DNA from: Aquibacillus sediminis
Lineage (GTDB): Bacteria; Bacillota; Bacilli; Bacillales; Amphibacillaceae
Assembly: GCF_005870085.1 (NCBI RefSeq)
Contig: NZ_SZNM01000017.1
Coordinates: forward strand, 21,920-85,919
Reading direction: 5' to 3'
Length of the DNA stretch: 64,000 nt
Positions within the stretch are counted from its first letter, which is position 1. Each line of letters begins with the position of its first letter. Of the stretch, positions 46,472 to 55,800 are shown one piece after another. Under the pieces are notes generated by a model. It did not search any database and was not told the DNA's origin. It was given only the letters and a program-made list of their open reading frames with translations. The translations under genes and the position numbers were made by a program.

Positions 46472-46666
46472 ATGTTAGAACAACAAAACAACGAATCCAA
46501 AAGCAAATACGCTTGGGTTGGAAAATGGGCGAAAATGACCGGTGAACGTGCAAGAATTGACGCAAAAGTAAACAACACCTATATTGTCTATGAGAAAAAC
46601 GGAAAACTGGTCAAGGAGTTTCCCAATGGAGATATTGTCCCGTTTGATCAGAAGGGTGAATCCTAA
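46472..46666 (+). CDS. Small protein preceding zeta toxin, putative antitoxin
   Basis: This 64-residue basic protein (YAWVGKWAKMTGERARIDAK, NGKLVKEFPNGDIVPFDQKG) has no family that I recognise. AAAGGTGGTGG precedes ATG 46472. Its stop overlaps the zeta ATG by one base (TAATG), so the two are translationally coupled. Position and size suggest an antitoxin or a chaperone of the zeta-like kinase. TATAAT-like boxes lie at 46435 and 46445. It lies between the two 21-bp arrays. Confidence 0.7.
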   Translation: MLEQQNNESKSKYAWVGKWAKMTGERARIDAKVNNTYIVYEKNGKLVKEFPNGDIVPFDQKGES

Positions 46667-47255
46667 TGCACACACATCGACCGATATTCTTTGTGTTTGC
46701 GGGGAATAATGGAAGTGGGAAAAGTACGTTACGTAATTTAATCGTTGATAAAATGGGGGTTGATATTAATATTGACCCCGATGCGATCGCTCGAAGAATC
46801 AATCCTAATCACCCGGAATCTTACAGAGTTACTGCAGGAAAAGAAGTCATTAAATCGGTGCATACGTATATCAAAGAAGGAAAAGATTTTTCCATCGAGA
46901 CTACACTTGCCGGTAAAAATGCGATCAGGCAATACAAAAGGCCAGAAAGATGGGCTATGAAGTAACCATGTTCTACGTTGCACTCAGTGATGTCAACCAA
47001 AATATTGAACGGGTTGCCATGCGGGTTAGAAACGGTGGTCACCACATCCCAACAGAAGATATCATTAGAAGAAACAATACTTCTTTTCAACACCTTTATG
47101 ACTATGCATCCATCATTGATAATTTAGTTTTAATTGATAACAGTAAAGATGATGGTGATAGGGTACTCGAAATAAATAATGGTACCATTACTTATGAATC
47201 AAGTAGCATCCCTGATTGGGCACTACCAGTATGGGAACAATTCATAAAAAAATAA
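46666..47255 (+). pseudogene. Zeta-toxin family P-loop kinase, broken by a one-base deletion
   Basis: The first frame (46666-46965) begins with PIFFVFAGNNGSGKSTLRNL, Walker A GNNGSGKS, then DINIDPDAIARRINP and SIETTLAGKNAIRQ as in zeta/PezT kinases. It then runs into a stop. The second frame (to 47255) resumes exactly as IQKARKMGYEVTMFYVALSD, with RVAMRVRNGGHHIPTEDI and a normal C-terminus. Losing one A in CAATA near 46931 explains the break. Zeta toxins phosphorylate UDP-GlcNAc or related targets. A programmed shift is possible but no slippery heptamer is evident. Confidence 0.85.
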
Positions 47256-47272
47256 TTAACCATGATTATAAT

Positions 47273-47305
47273 AAAAACCGATTTTTTAATATAATCGGTT
47301 TTTTT
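47273..47305 (+). terminator. Terminator of the zeta operon
   Basis: The stem AAAAACCGATT/AATCGGTTTTT with a 9-nt loop is followed by further T residues, 18 bp after the stop. Confidence 0.9.
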
Positions 47306-47486
47306 ACTGTTAAAGTACAACTATCCGAAAATAACTAAATGTTTATATAGAGTAGTGTAATAATCTGTTAATGCTTCTATGCTACTGCAACCATAAACTA
47401 TTGTTGGAATGCAATATCTTGAATACATATAACATCATGATGAAAGCTTGATTGTTATAGCGTGGGGTTTTCGCAAATTTTTTACA

Positions 47487-47987
47487 GATACGCGCATACT
47501 GGGACATGCGCGCATCTGACTCGAACTTGCGCGTTTCCGGCTCGAACTTGCGCGCATCCTACTACGACTTGCGCGCATCCGGATCGCACTTGCGCGCATC
47601 CTACTACGACTTGCGCGTATCTGGCTCAAACTTGCGCGTTTCCGGCTACGACTTGCGCGCATCTCACTCGGACTTGCGCGCATCCCGCTCGAACTTGCGC
47701 GCATCCCGCTCGAACTTGCGCGCATCTCACTCGAACTTGCGCGTATCTGACTCAGACTTGCGCGTATCTTACTCAGACTTGCGCGCATCCTGCTCAAACT
47801 TGCGCGCATCTGGCTCAAACTTGCGCGTATCTGGCTCAAACTTGCGCGCATCTGGCTCGAACTTGCGCGCATCTCACTCGAACTTGCGCGCATCTCACTC
47901 AAACTTGCGCGTATCCTACTCGAACTTGCGCGCATCTGCCATCAGCTAGCGCGCAACTCTCCATTCGAGCGTACTGATTGAGGATGC
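47487..47987. repeat. 21-bp tandem repeat array 2 (ACTTGCGCGYATC unit)
   Basis: About 21 units have the same constant ACTTGCGCG word and strict 21-bp spacing as array 1, in the same orientation. It ends with the same tail (CGCGCAACTCTCCATTCGAG, then CGTACTGATTG). Variable portions are drawn from a small set (TCTGGCTC, TTCCGGCT, CCTACTAC, TCTCACTC) reused in both arrays. It lies between the zeta operon and galU copy 2. No coding value. Confidence 0.92.
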
Positions 47988-48017
47988 AAAAAATGCGCAC
48001 CATTAAAGATGCGCATT
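47988..48017 (-). terminator. Terminator of galU copy 2
   Basis: The stem AATGCGCA/TGCGCATT with a 10-nt loop is followed by U6 on the minus strand. Confidence 0.88.
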
Positions 48018-48026
48018 CCCCGAGTA

Positions 48027-48911
48027 TTACTGTCTATATTTTTTCACAATGCCTTCCATATAATCAAGAAGATCTTCTTTTAAATCCTCGCGTTCCAAGC
48101 TAAAATCCACGGTTGCTTTGACAAAGCCAAATTTATTACCAATATCATACCGTCGTCCGGTAAAATTATAGGCAAACACTTGTTGGGTAGCATTTAACTG
48201 TTCAATTGCATCGGTTAGCTGGATTTCATTCCCTTTTCCTGGTGGCAGATTGTCTAAGATCGGGAAGATTTCTGGCGTCAGTATGTAGCGCCCCATAATC
48301 GCTAAGTTGGAAGGCGCTTGATCTCTTGATGGTTTCTCCACAAGCGATTGCACCTGCTTTGTTTTTTGCCCGTCGGCATCCGGTTGTTTCGGATTAATAA
48401 CCCCATAATTTGAAACTTGATCATATGGCACTTCCTGAACACCGATCACCGATGCTTGTTGCTGATCATACACATCGATTAATTGCTTCAAGCATAGCTC
48501 ATCAGACTGCACGATGTCATCACCTAATAGCACCGCAAATGGCTCGTTGCCAATGAAACGGTTCGCAACACTGATTGCATGCCCTAAGCCTTTGGGTTCC
48601 TTTTGTCGTATGTAATGGATATTGGCCAAATCAGAAATAGCTCGTACTTCTTGAAGTTGCTCTGTTTTCCCTTTTTTCGCTAATGTCTCTTCTAATTCAT
48701 AAGAGATATCAAAGTGGTCCTCGATCGCGCGCTTACCACGACCAGATACGATAATAATATCTTCTATCCCGGAAGCGACCGCTTCTTCAACAATATATTG
48801 AATCGTTGGTTTATCAACAATTGGTAACATTTCCTTCGGCTGCGCTTTGGTCGCTGGCAAAAAACGTGTACCAAGACCAGCAGCAGGAATAATCGCCTTC
48901 TTTACTCGCAT
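48027..48911 (-). CDS. galU: UTP--glucose-1-phosphate uridylyltransferase (copy 2)
   Basis: This 294-residue paralogue of the enzyme at 7388 has all motifs intact: [66 protein letters not shown] lies 6 nt before the ATG. It makes UDP-glucose and is placed beside the two lipid-carrier transferases and the csaB group. A supply role for wall polymer or teichoic acid is therefore likely, while copy 1 serves the capsule operon. Which copy is the housekeeping form is not evident. Confidence 0.95.
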   Translation of the reverse strand: MRVKKAIIPAAGLGTRFLPATKAQPKEMLPIVDKPTIQYIVEEAVASGIEDIIIVSGRGKRAIEDHFDISYELEETLAKKGKTEQLQEVRAISDLANIHYIRQKEPKGLGHAISVANRFIGNEPFAVLLGDDIVQSDELCLKQLIDVYDQQQASVIGVQEVPYDQVSNYGVINPKQPDADGQKTKQVQSLVEKPSRDQAPSNLAIMGRYILTPEIFPILDNLPPGKGNEIQLTDAIEQLNATQQVFAYNFTGRRYDIGNKFGFVKATVDFSLEREDLKEDLLDYMEGIVKKYRQ

Positions 48912-48976
48912 ATGCTACTCTCCTTTAATCCCATACATCTATTCTAGAATCCACTTACAAATAGTTTATCATAGAA

Positions 48977-49060
48977 TGGGACAGGGGGACAGGTTTGTTG
49001 TCCCAGTTAAGAATGGGACAAGTGCCCTGTCCCCATGTCCCACCCGGTCCCTGTCCCACT
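48977..49060. repeat. Pair of GGGACA-type palindromic elements in inverted order plus a fragment
   Basis: Unit 1 (48977-49005) is TGGGACA-GGGGGACAGG-TTTGT-TGTCCCA. Unit 2 (49014-49042) has the opposite polarity (CCTGTCCCC before TGTCCCA). A partial third copy (GGTCCCTGTCCCAC) ends at 49059. The pair lies just downstream of the terminator of the gene at 49102. Confidence 0.85.
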
Positions 49061-49090
49061 AAAAAATAGTCTGCCCTTGGTGGACAGACT
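49061..49090 (-). terminator. Terminator of the TagO-like gene at 49102
   Basis: The stem AGTCTGYCC/GGRCAGACT has a 5-nt loop, and the minus-strand transcript then has ATTTTTT. Confidence 0.85.
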
Positions 49091-49101
49091 GTGTTGGTTT
49101 G

Positions 49102-50157
49102 TTATTTCTTTCTGCCGCCATCTATTAATTTTAAGATTGGGCGGTATTGTTCGCTGATTAAGCCTGTTACTTCCACAATCAGTTCAACTAAGACCAATAG
49201 TGTGATCAAGAGCATGGTTGATCCCCACATCGTTGCTTCGGTAAAGATAATCGCGGAAACACTGAACAACCCACTTAATGCATAAATGATGATCACGGTT
49301 TGGCGATGACTAAACCCTAATCGTAATAAGCAATGATGTAAGTGTAATTTATCCGGTGACGACAATGGTTTGTTGTGAACAATGCGGCGAATGATCGCAA
49401 ACAATGTGTCAATGATTGGTACCGCTAAAATAATGATTGGTACCACTAGTGAGAATACAGCAACGTTTTTAAATAAGCCCATCGTTGCAAGCACACTTAC
49501 CATGTAACCTAAAAATAGCGAACCAGTATCCCCCATAAAGATTTTGGCCGGGTGGAAGTTAAACACAAGGAAGCCTAACGTACTTCCAAGCATGATGAAG
49601 CCAACTAATGCAATCAATGGTTCTCCCATTGTAATCGCCAATCCTGAAATCGTCAGCAACGCAATCGACGATACACCTGCTGCCAATCCATCTAACCCGT
49701 CGATCAAGTTAATCGCGTTTGTGATGCCGACAATCCATAAAATCGTGATTGGAATTGCCAAAAAGCCAAACTCGATTCTTCCACCTAATAGGTTAAAAGG
49801 CAATGTTACGAAATCAATTTGCACGCCACCAAGCACGGTTACCAGTGCTGCAAGTAGTTGCCCGGATAACTTCGCTTTCGCACTAATTTCTTTTAGATCA
49901 TCAATAAATCCTGTAAGAATAATGATGAATGCCCCAACAAAGATTGGCCACGCTGATATGGTTTGTGGTAGAAAGATGAGAAAGCCTATGACAAAGCTTA
50001 AATATATAGCTAAGCCGCCCATTCTAGGCATAATTTTTTTATGAACTTTTCGATCATTTGGTTGATCAACTGCTCCAATTTTGATTGCAAACTTAATTAC
50101 AAATGGTGTGATTACAATCGCTAATACAAAAGCAACTGCCATAGCAATATACGACAT
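49102..50157 (-). CDS. TagO/WecA-type undecaprenyl-phosphate GlcNAc-1-phosphate transferase (copy 1)
   Basis: This 351-residue protein has about 11 membrane helices and the polyprenyl-P HexNAc-1-P transferase motifs: DRKVHKKIMPRMGGLAIYLS, TGFIDDLKEIS with the catalytic Asp pair, NAINLIDGLDGLAAG, HPAKIFMGDTGSLFLGY, and the cytosolic LHLHHCLLRLG. It makes undecaprenyl-PP-GlcNAc, the first step of teichoic acid or secondary wall polymer synthesis. GGGGGA lies 6 nt before the ATG. A close paralogue is at 50615. Confidence 0.93.
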   Translation of the reverse strand: MSYIAMAVAFVLAIVITPFVIKFAIKIGAVDQPNDRKVHKKIMPRMGGLAIYLSFVIGFLIFLPQTISAWPIFVGAFIIILTGFIDDLKEISAKAKLSGQLLAALVTVLGGVQIDFVTLPFNLLGGRIEFGFLAIPITILWIVGITNAINLIDGLDGLAAGVSSIALLTISGLAITMGEPLIALVGFIMLGSTLGFLVFNFHPAKIFMGDTGSLFLGYMVSVLATMGLFKNVAVFSLVVPIIILAVPIIDTLFAIIRRIVHNKPLSSPDKLHLHHCLLRLGFSHRQTVIIIYALSGLFSVSAIIFTEATMWGSTMLLITLLVLVELIVEVTGLISEQYRPILKLIDGGRKK

Positions 50158-50614
50158 CGTTATCCCCCTATTATTGAGATATTTATTAGTTTTAATAGTT
50201 TAAAAGTTTTTTAGATTTTTTTACGTCTAATGCATTCTGATTTATTATAATGAAACCTTTTTAAAAAATCAATAGTCTATAAGTTCCGTTACGATTACGA
50301 TTTCTTTACAAATCGACAAACTTCAAGCGTAAATCAAGTCGAAAAACGTGGAACGAACCGAATTATGTTAATGACGTTCCTTTTGCAATCGTGCTTTTAT
50401 GTGGTTGCACAAACTGGACAATTCGCCTGACGCGGTAATTGGCAACGCCTTCGATTGGTCGTTGTAAAAATTACTATTCACGTAATAATGGAAATGATTC
50501 TGTAATAATTTTTAAATTGGCAATAGATGAAGGGGTATTGTAAGGACGGCGGTTATGCCGCAGTTTTTTGGACAATAAAAAGAAAGTTGTTCTCAACATA
50601 GAGAAAACAACTTT
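50158..50614. other. Non-coding gap between the two TagO-like genes
   Basis: No gene is seen. ATTCnnGTAATAAT occurs twice, 20-21 bp apart (50476 and 50497), a short example of the phased words seen elsewhere. A small GC hairpin near 50546-50560 (GCGG/CCGC) is followed by T6. Confidence 0.6.
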
Positions 50615-50616
50615 CT
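50581..50616 (-). terminator. Terminator of the second TagO-like gene
   Basis: The stem AGAAAGTTGTT-CTC / GAG-AAAACAACTTTCT overlaps the stop codon by two bases and has A-rich flanks on the plus strand. Confidence 0.8.
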
Positions 50617-51703
50617 AACTTTGAGTCGATCGGTTGGTTACCTTTTTGATCAGTCGTTTGCTATAGCGTAGCACTGGCATTTTTCCTTTTCCAACAATCC
50701 CAACGAATTCAGCAAACATCTGTAGTAAAAATAGCACAATCAAGGTAATGATCAAGGAAAGCCCGATCGATGCACCGGAAAAAAGGATTGCTAACACGCC
50801 AAACGTCATACTAAACCCATATAATAAAAGAACGGTGTTACGATGACTGAGGCCCGCAGCAAGCAATTGATGATGCAAATGTTGCTTATCTGGCATCATA
50901 ATCCCGGTTCCTTTATTCGCTCTTCTTATAATGGAAAACAATGTATCAAAAATGGGGATAGCGAGTACAATGACCGGTATCACAAAACTAAACAGGGTCA
51001 CATTTTTAAACAGACCGAGGATGGAAATCACGGCAATCATATAACCTAAGAACATCGATCCAGTATCCCCCATATAAATTTTAGCCGGGTGAAAGTTATG
51101 AAATAAAAAACCAATATTACTTCCGATTAAAATCACACAAAGATAAATAACGACAACACGTTGATCGGCAATTGCCATGATCAAAATACTAGTTAGCGCA
51201 ATCGCAGAAATTCCTGATGCTAATCCATCCAACCCATCAATTAAATTGATCGCATTTGCAATGCCAATAATCCAAAGTGTTGTGATCAAAATACTAACAG
51301 TCGTATTAAGCTCCACCAAACCAAGTAATGGGACATTAATTCGCTCAATGATTAATCCCCCATAAAGTAAACAACCAGCAGCAAGCAACTGGCCTAGTAA
51401 CTTAACAACAGGGCGTAGTTGATATTTATCATCCAACAACCCAGTCACCACAATAACAATCGCCCCAATCGTGATTTCAAGTAAATAGTCATGGTTTGGT
51501 CCAAGATAAATCGCACCAGTCAGTGCGCCTAAAAATATGGCAAGTCCACCTAATCGCGGTGTCACAACTTTATGGATTTTTCGATAATCAGGGGCATCCA
51601 TTATCCCCAGCTTGATTGCTATTTTTCTAACTGGATAAACGAGTAATAGTGTTGTAATGAAGGAAATAAAAAATGCTATCAGCAGTTCTGTTGTACTAAA
51701 CAT
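50615..51703 (-). CDS. TagO/WecA-type undecaprenyl-phosphate HexNAc-1-phosphate transferase (copy 2)
   Basis: This 362-residue paralogue of the protein at 49102 has the same motifs: DYRKIHKVVTPRLGGLAIFL, TGLLDDKYQL, NAINLIDGLDGLASG, HPAKIYMGDTGSMFLGY and HLHHQLLAAGL. ATG 51703 with AGGGAT upstream is the family start; the open frame before it is not coding. Two initiating enzymes next to each other may feed two polymers (teichoic acid and pyruvylated SLH ligand) from one lipid pool. This split is inference. Confidence 0.92.
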   Translation of the reverse strand: MFSTTELLIAFFISFITTLLLVYPVRKIAIKLGIMDAPDYRKIHKVVTPRLGGLAIFLGALTGAIYLGPNHDYLLEITIGAIVIVVTGLLDDKYQLRPVVKLLGQLLAAGCLLYGGLIIERINVPLLGLVELNTTVSILITTLWIIGIANAINLIDGLDGLASGISAIALTSILIMAIADQRVVVIYLCVILIGSNIGFLFHNFHPAKIYMGDTGSMFLGYMIAVISILGLFKNVTLFSFVIPVIVLAIPIFDTLFSIIRRANKGTGIMMPDKQHLHHQLLAAGLSHRNTVLLLYGFSMTFGVLAILFSGASIGLSLIITLIVLFLLQMFAEFVGIVGKGKMPVLRYSKRLIKKVTNRSTQS

Positions 51704-51872
51704 ACTATCCCTACTTAAATGTGAGTTTGTCTGTTTATTGTTTACCATTTGAGCGGATGTTATGTTTATAATTTTTTTGCTGGAGGTATGATGTTGCTCG
51801 GTTCTGATTGTTGGGTGGGAAATGGGAGTTGCGGATATACAGTTTATTTTAGCAGATTGGATCACGACACAC

Positions 51873-51916
51873 ATGAAAAAAGAGCACTTCTTCGTGAGAA
51901 GTGCTCTTTTTCATGC
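51873..51916 (-). terminator. Long hairpin terminator of the coiled-coil gene
   Basis: A 19-bp stem (CATGAAAAA-AGAGCACTTCT and its complement, one bulged A) has a TCGTG loop. A related hairpin with different but still pairing outer arms lies at 52748. Confidence 0.88.
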
Positions 51917-51953
51917 GTACGGGAATGGCCTAACGCCACACCAAGGGCAAAAG

Positions 51954-51975
51954 TGGGACAATAAACCTGTCCCAC
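51954..51975. repeat. Single GGGACA-type palindromic element
   Basis: GTGGGACA/TGTCCCAC form a perfect 8-bp stem around ATAAACC, about 50 bp after the stop of the gene at 52024. The preceding CACCAAGGGCAAAA matches the region before the element at 52836. Confidence 0.8.
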
Positions 51976-52023
51976 TTTACTATTAAGGGAATGTAAATGT
52001 TCGGAAAGCATGTCTGTTGTAGG

Positions 52024-52482
52024 TTAATTTTCGTGTAGTTTTTTTAGGAGTCCTATTTCGCGCTCATGTTTAGTAGATTTTTCCCAAAGGAGCTCATTGT
52101 CTGCTTTCACAAAGCTTAATGATCCGATTACTTCTTGATGTCGAGATTGATTTTCTTCTTTCATCTCGGCGATACCTTGTTTCATCTCAATAATATCCTG
52201 TTGCATGATGGCTTGATCTTCATTCATTTTGACAATATCTTGTTTTATTGTTGCCTGATCCTGTTTCATCTCGATCATATCCTGCTTTATTGTTGCTTGG
52301 TCTTCTTTCATTTTGACGATATCCTGCTTCATTGTTGCTTGGTCCTGTTTCATGATGGCTTGATCTTTCTTCATAATAGCCTGGTTTTCTTTCATTGAGG
52401 TTTGCTCTTCCATTACTCCGCCGACAGTTTTTATTAATGATGCTAACATATTCTCAATTCGATCTAATTGTTGTTGACTCAC
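52024..52482 (-). CDS. Heptad-repeat coiled-coil protein
   Basis: This 152-residue protein has a middle (about 28-115) of 14-residue repeats such as IVKMKEDQATIKQD, MIEMKQDQATIKQD and IVKMNEDQAIMQQD, that is, two heptads with Ile/Met at a and d positions. This predicts a long parallel coiled coil. The ends are less regular (QQLDRIENMLASLIKTVGG; DNELLWEKSTKHEREIGLLK). Function unknown. GTG 52482 follows AAAGGAGGTG. The repeated DNA (42 bp) makes length changes by recombination likely. It is bracketed by two related hairpin-plus-GGGACA cassettes. Confidence 0.8.
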   Translation of the reverse strand: MSQQQLDRIENMLASLIKTVGGVMEEQTSMKENQAIMKKDQAIMKQDQATMKQDIVKMKEDQATIKQDMIEMKQDQATIKQDIVKMNEDQAIMQQDIIEMKQGIAEMKEENQSRHQEVIGSLSFVKADNELLWEKSTKHEREIGLLKKLHEN

Positions 52483-52610
52483 TTTTTCACCTCCTTTTGC
52501 ATTTATTATAACCGAATCGATACTCCTTAGCTATATGAAATTGTCGTATCATGTAGATAATCTATCACTGTAATTGGATGAAGATGGGGGAGGTTATAGA
52601 GAATCGAAAT

Positions 52611-52697
52611 ACGGATAAGCATTCATTTTTACAGATATATATTGCACTTTCACGGATATTTAGCCCATTTCCACGGATATATGTCAGTTTTTACGGA
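52611..52697. repeat. ACGGATAT word every 20-21 bp
   Basis: ACGG or ACAG words start at 52611, 52631, 52652, 52673 and 52693 (20, 21, 21, 20 bp), followed by ATAT-like bases and then variable sequence. It lies in the 52483-52747 gap, where no gene is seen. Confidence 0.8.
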
Positions 52698-52747
52698 ATT
52701 GGATAAGCCCCAGCCAGCAGCGATTTGTATTTCAATTGAAAAATGAC

Positions 52748-52792
52748 GCACCAAAAAGAACACCTCTCCATAAGAAGTGCTCTTTCTGGTGC
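52748..52792 (-). terminator. Long hairpin terminator of the RND pump gene
   Basis: GCACCAAAAAGAACACCTCT pairs imperfectly with AAGAAGTGCTCTTTCTGGTGC. The outer GCACCA/TGGTGC arms replace the CATG/CATG arms of the hairpin at 51873, so pairing is kept while sequence differs. Confidence 0.8.
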
Positions 52793-52835
52793 ATCACTTG
52801 TTTTGAAGTGGCCAAGCACAACACCAAAGGCAAAA

Positions 52836-52866
52836 GTGGGACAACAAACCTGTCCCTATGTCCCAC
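52836..52866. repeat. GGGACA-type element overlapping the RND gene end
   Basis: GTGGGACA (52836) and TGTCCCAC (ending 52866) enclose ACAAACCTGTCCCTA. The minus-strand stop codon TAG of the pump gene (52856-52858) lies inside it, so the last residues (SGT) come from the element. Confidence 0.85.
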
Positions 52867-55800
52867 TTACTCTTCTGGTGAGGTCGTCGGTGTAGGTGTA
52901 GACGACTGGGATGAGGATTAGGGTGAAGATGCTGGATAGGCCTAGGCCGAATATGACGGTGATCGCCATTGGTTGTTGGGTTTCTGCACCTTCGCCGATC
53001 CCTAGTGCGAGTGGCACCATTGCTAAGATTGTGGTCAGGGTCGTCATTAGGATTGGGCGCATGCGGCTGACTCCTGCTTCCACAATCGCTTCGTGTCGGT
53101 CCACCCCTCGTGCGCGGACGATGTTAATGTAATCCACCAGTACGATCGCATTGTTGACGACAATTCCCGCCAGGATAATGATGCCGATAAAAGCTGTGAT
53201 ACTTAACGGTGTGTTTGTTATATAAAGTCCACCAATCACCCCAACGACGGTTGCTGGCATCGAGAACATGATCACAAATGGCGTTAAGAAGTTTTCAAAC
53301 TGGACGGCCATGACGGCATACACGAGAAAAATCGATAGCACTAGCGCTAGTGCCAGGTCTGAGAACGCCTCAACCATGTCCTCTGCTTCGCCACCGACAG
53401 AATAGCTGTAATCTTCTGGAAAGTGCATATCCGCTAGGACCGCTTCAATGTCAGCAGATACACTCCCTAAATCACGATTGATAATATCGGAGGTGACATT
53501 GACTTGACGCTGTTGATTTTGCCGCGCCAACGTTGCCGGGCCTTGGACTTGGACAAAGTCAGCAACTGCATCTAATGGCACCATCGTACCTTGTTGATTT
53601 TGAATGGCTATATTTTCTAAATCACTAATCGTGTCTCGCTCGTCTTCAGGAAAAATCAGCCTTACGTTCATTTCATCTCCTGCCTCACGATATTGCATGA
53701 TCGTTTGCCCAGTGAAGCCGAGTTGGATTTGACTCATAATTTCCTGATAGCTTAGCCCGTATTGTGCTGCCATTTCGCGATCGACATCAACATTAAGTTC
53801 TGGGCGTGTTTCCGCAACCGATGAAGTCGGATTGAGCACGCCATCCACTTCCGAAATTTGTCTGATCACTTGATCGGACAGTTCGCGCAACACCTCATGC
53901 TCCGGACCATTCAGTTGTACTTCAATCGGGCTGCCGGTTCCCATCGTTGCACCCATCGCACTAACGGTGACCTCGGCACCAACGATATCCTCAAGTTCCG
54001 CACTTATTTGTTGCACCACCTCGGTTGTCGATTGATCGCGCTGTGCTGGAGGCACCAACTGGATCGTGTAAGATGCAGTGTTGCCGCTACCGCCAGTGCC
54101 GCCCATCATTGGATCTCCTCCACCAACTGTGACGTAGTTGACACCAATTTCCTCATATTTTTCTAATTGGTTATTGACTTGTTCGGCGATTTGTTCTGTT
54201 TTTTCCTTGGATGTACCAACAGGAGTCTCGACATCGACCGCGATTTGCCCTTGATCGGCTTGTGGGATAAATTCGGTACCAATCCGCGGAACCAGTGCCA
54301 AACTTCCGACGATCGCCAAAATCGTGATTAGAATGGTTGTTTTCCGAAATCGCAACGCCTTCTGCAACACACCAGCATAGCCGTTGTTAAATCGATCAAG
54401 CCATTGGTCAAACCAATAGCGACGGCCATGATCATCCATCGCCCTGGACAATAGTTTGGATGATAACATCGGAATAAGTGTGATCGATGCAATCAGTGAT
54501 GCAATCAGCGCAAACGCTACGGTCATCGCGAGTGGCGTGAACAACTCGGATGCAATGCCTTCCACAAATGCGATCGGCAGAAACACCACCAATGTCGTCG
54601 TGGTGGATGCGATCACGGCCGGCGCTAATTCCGATGCACCGCGTTTTGCCGCCTCCACCATCGCAAAGCCTCGCTGCCGGTAGGACACGATATTTTCCAA
54701 AATAACAATCGAGCTGTCGACCATCATCCCAATTCCGAGCGCTAGACCGCCCATGGTAAGTACATTGAGCGTCTCGCCGGTAAAATAGATCAGGGTAAAC
54801 GTCGAGATGAGCGCGATTGGAATCGATAGACCGACAACCAATGTTGCTCGAATGCTTTTTAAAAATAACAATAAAACCAAGACAGCAAAAACGCCACCAA
54901 GAATCATATTTTGAATCACAGACGCAATTGACTGTTTTATAAAAGTAGACGTGTCAACGACTACATCCAAACGAGCGTCACTCGGCATGTCTGCCTGCAA
55001 TTCTTCCACTGCAGCCGCAATATTTTCAGAGACTTCGACCGTATTGCCATCGGATTGCTTCATGACTGACAACACAACAGCAGGCTTTCCGTTAACTAGA
55101 GAAGTACCTGATTCGGAAAAAGTACTCGTCACGTTCGCCACATCTTCCACATGCACCCTTGCGCCCTGTGGCGTTTGCACAATCGTTTCCCTAATGTCAT
55201 CGATTGAATCATAGTCGCCACGGATGCGAATTTGCAGATCTTTATCTCCTTTGGCCACCACACCGGCTGAACCGGATTGATTCGCACCTTGTAACGATTG
55301 CATCAACAGTTGCGGCGTCAAGCCATACTCGATTAATTTAGCACGGTCTAACTCGATTTCAATCACACGTTGCTTGCCACCTTCAATTGTAACGGATGCA
55401 ACACCGCCTTGACGTTCAAAATGCGGACCAACCTGATCTTCGGCAATTTGCTGCAGTTGCACCACATCATCACCAGTTAAACCGACCCACATAATTGGCA
55501 TTTGGTTAGGATTAAATCTGAGTACATTAGGATCGCTTGCCCCCTCGGGTAGCATCGCTTTGACACGATCAACACTTTCCCGTACTTGTAGCAGGGCATT
55601 GTCCAAATTAACACCCGTATTAAACTGCAAAATAACGAGCGACGCACCTGCTTGTGATTGCGATTGGATCGTGTTGACCCCTTCAATTGTACTTAACGAT
55701 GATTCAATCGGTCGGCTAATGAGCTGTTCGACCTCTTGCGGCGCGGCATCCTCGTAGTTAGTCGCCACCACTGCGATCGGTAGGTCAATTTCAGGAAAAA

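Noticed and set aside
47487..47987. CRISPR array
   Set aside because: The period is 21 bp with a 9-11 bp constant core, the variable parts are reused between units, and no cas genes are nearby.
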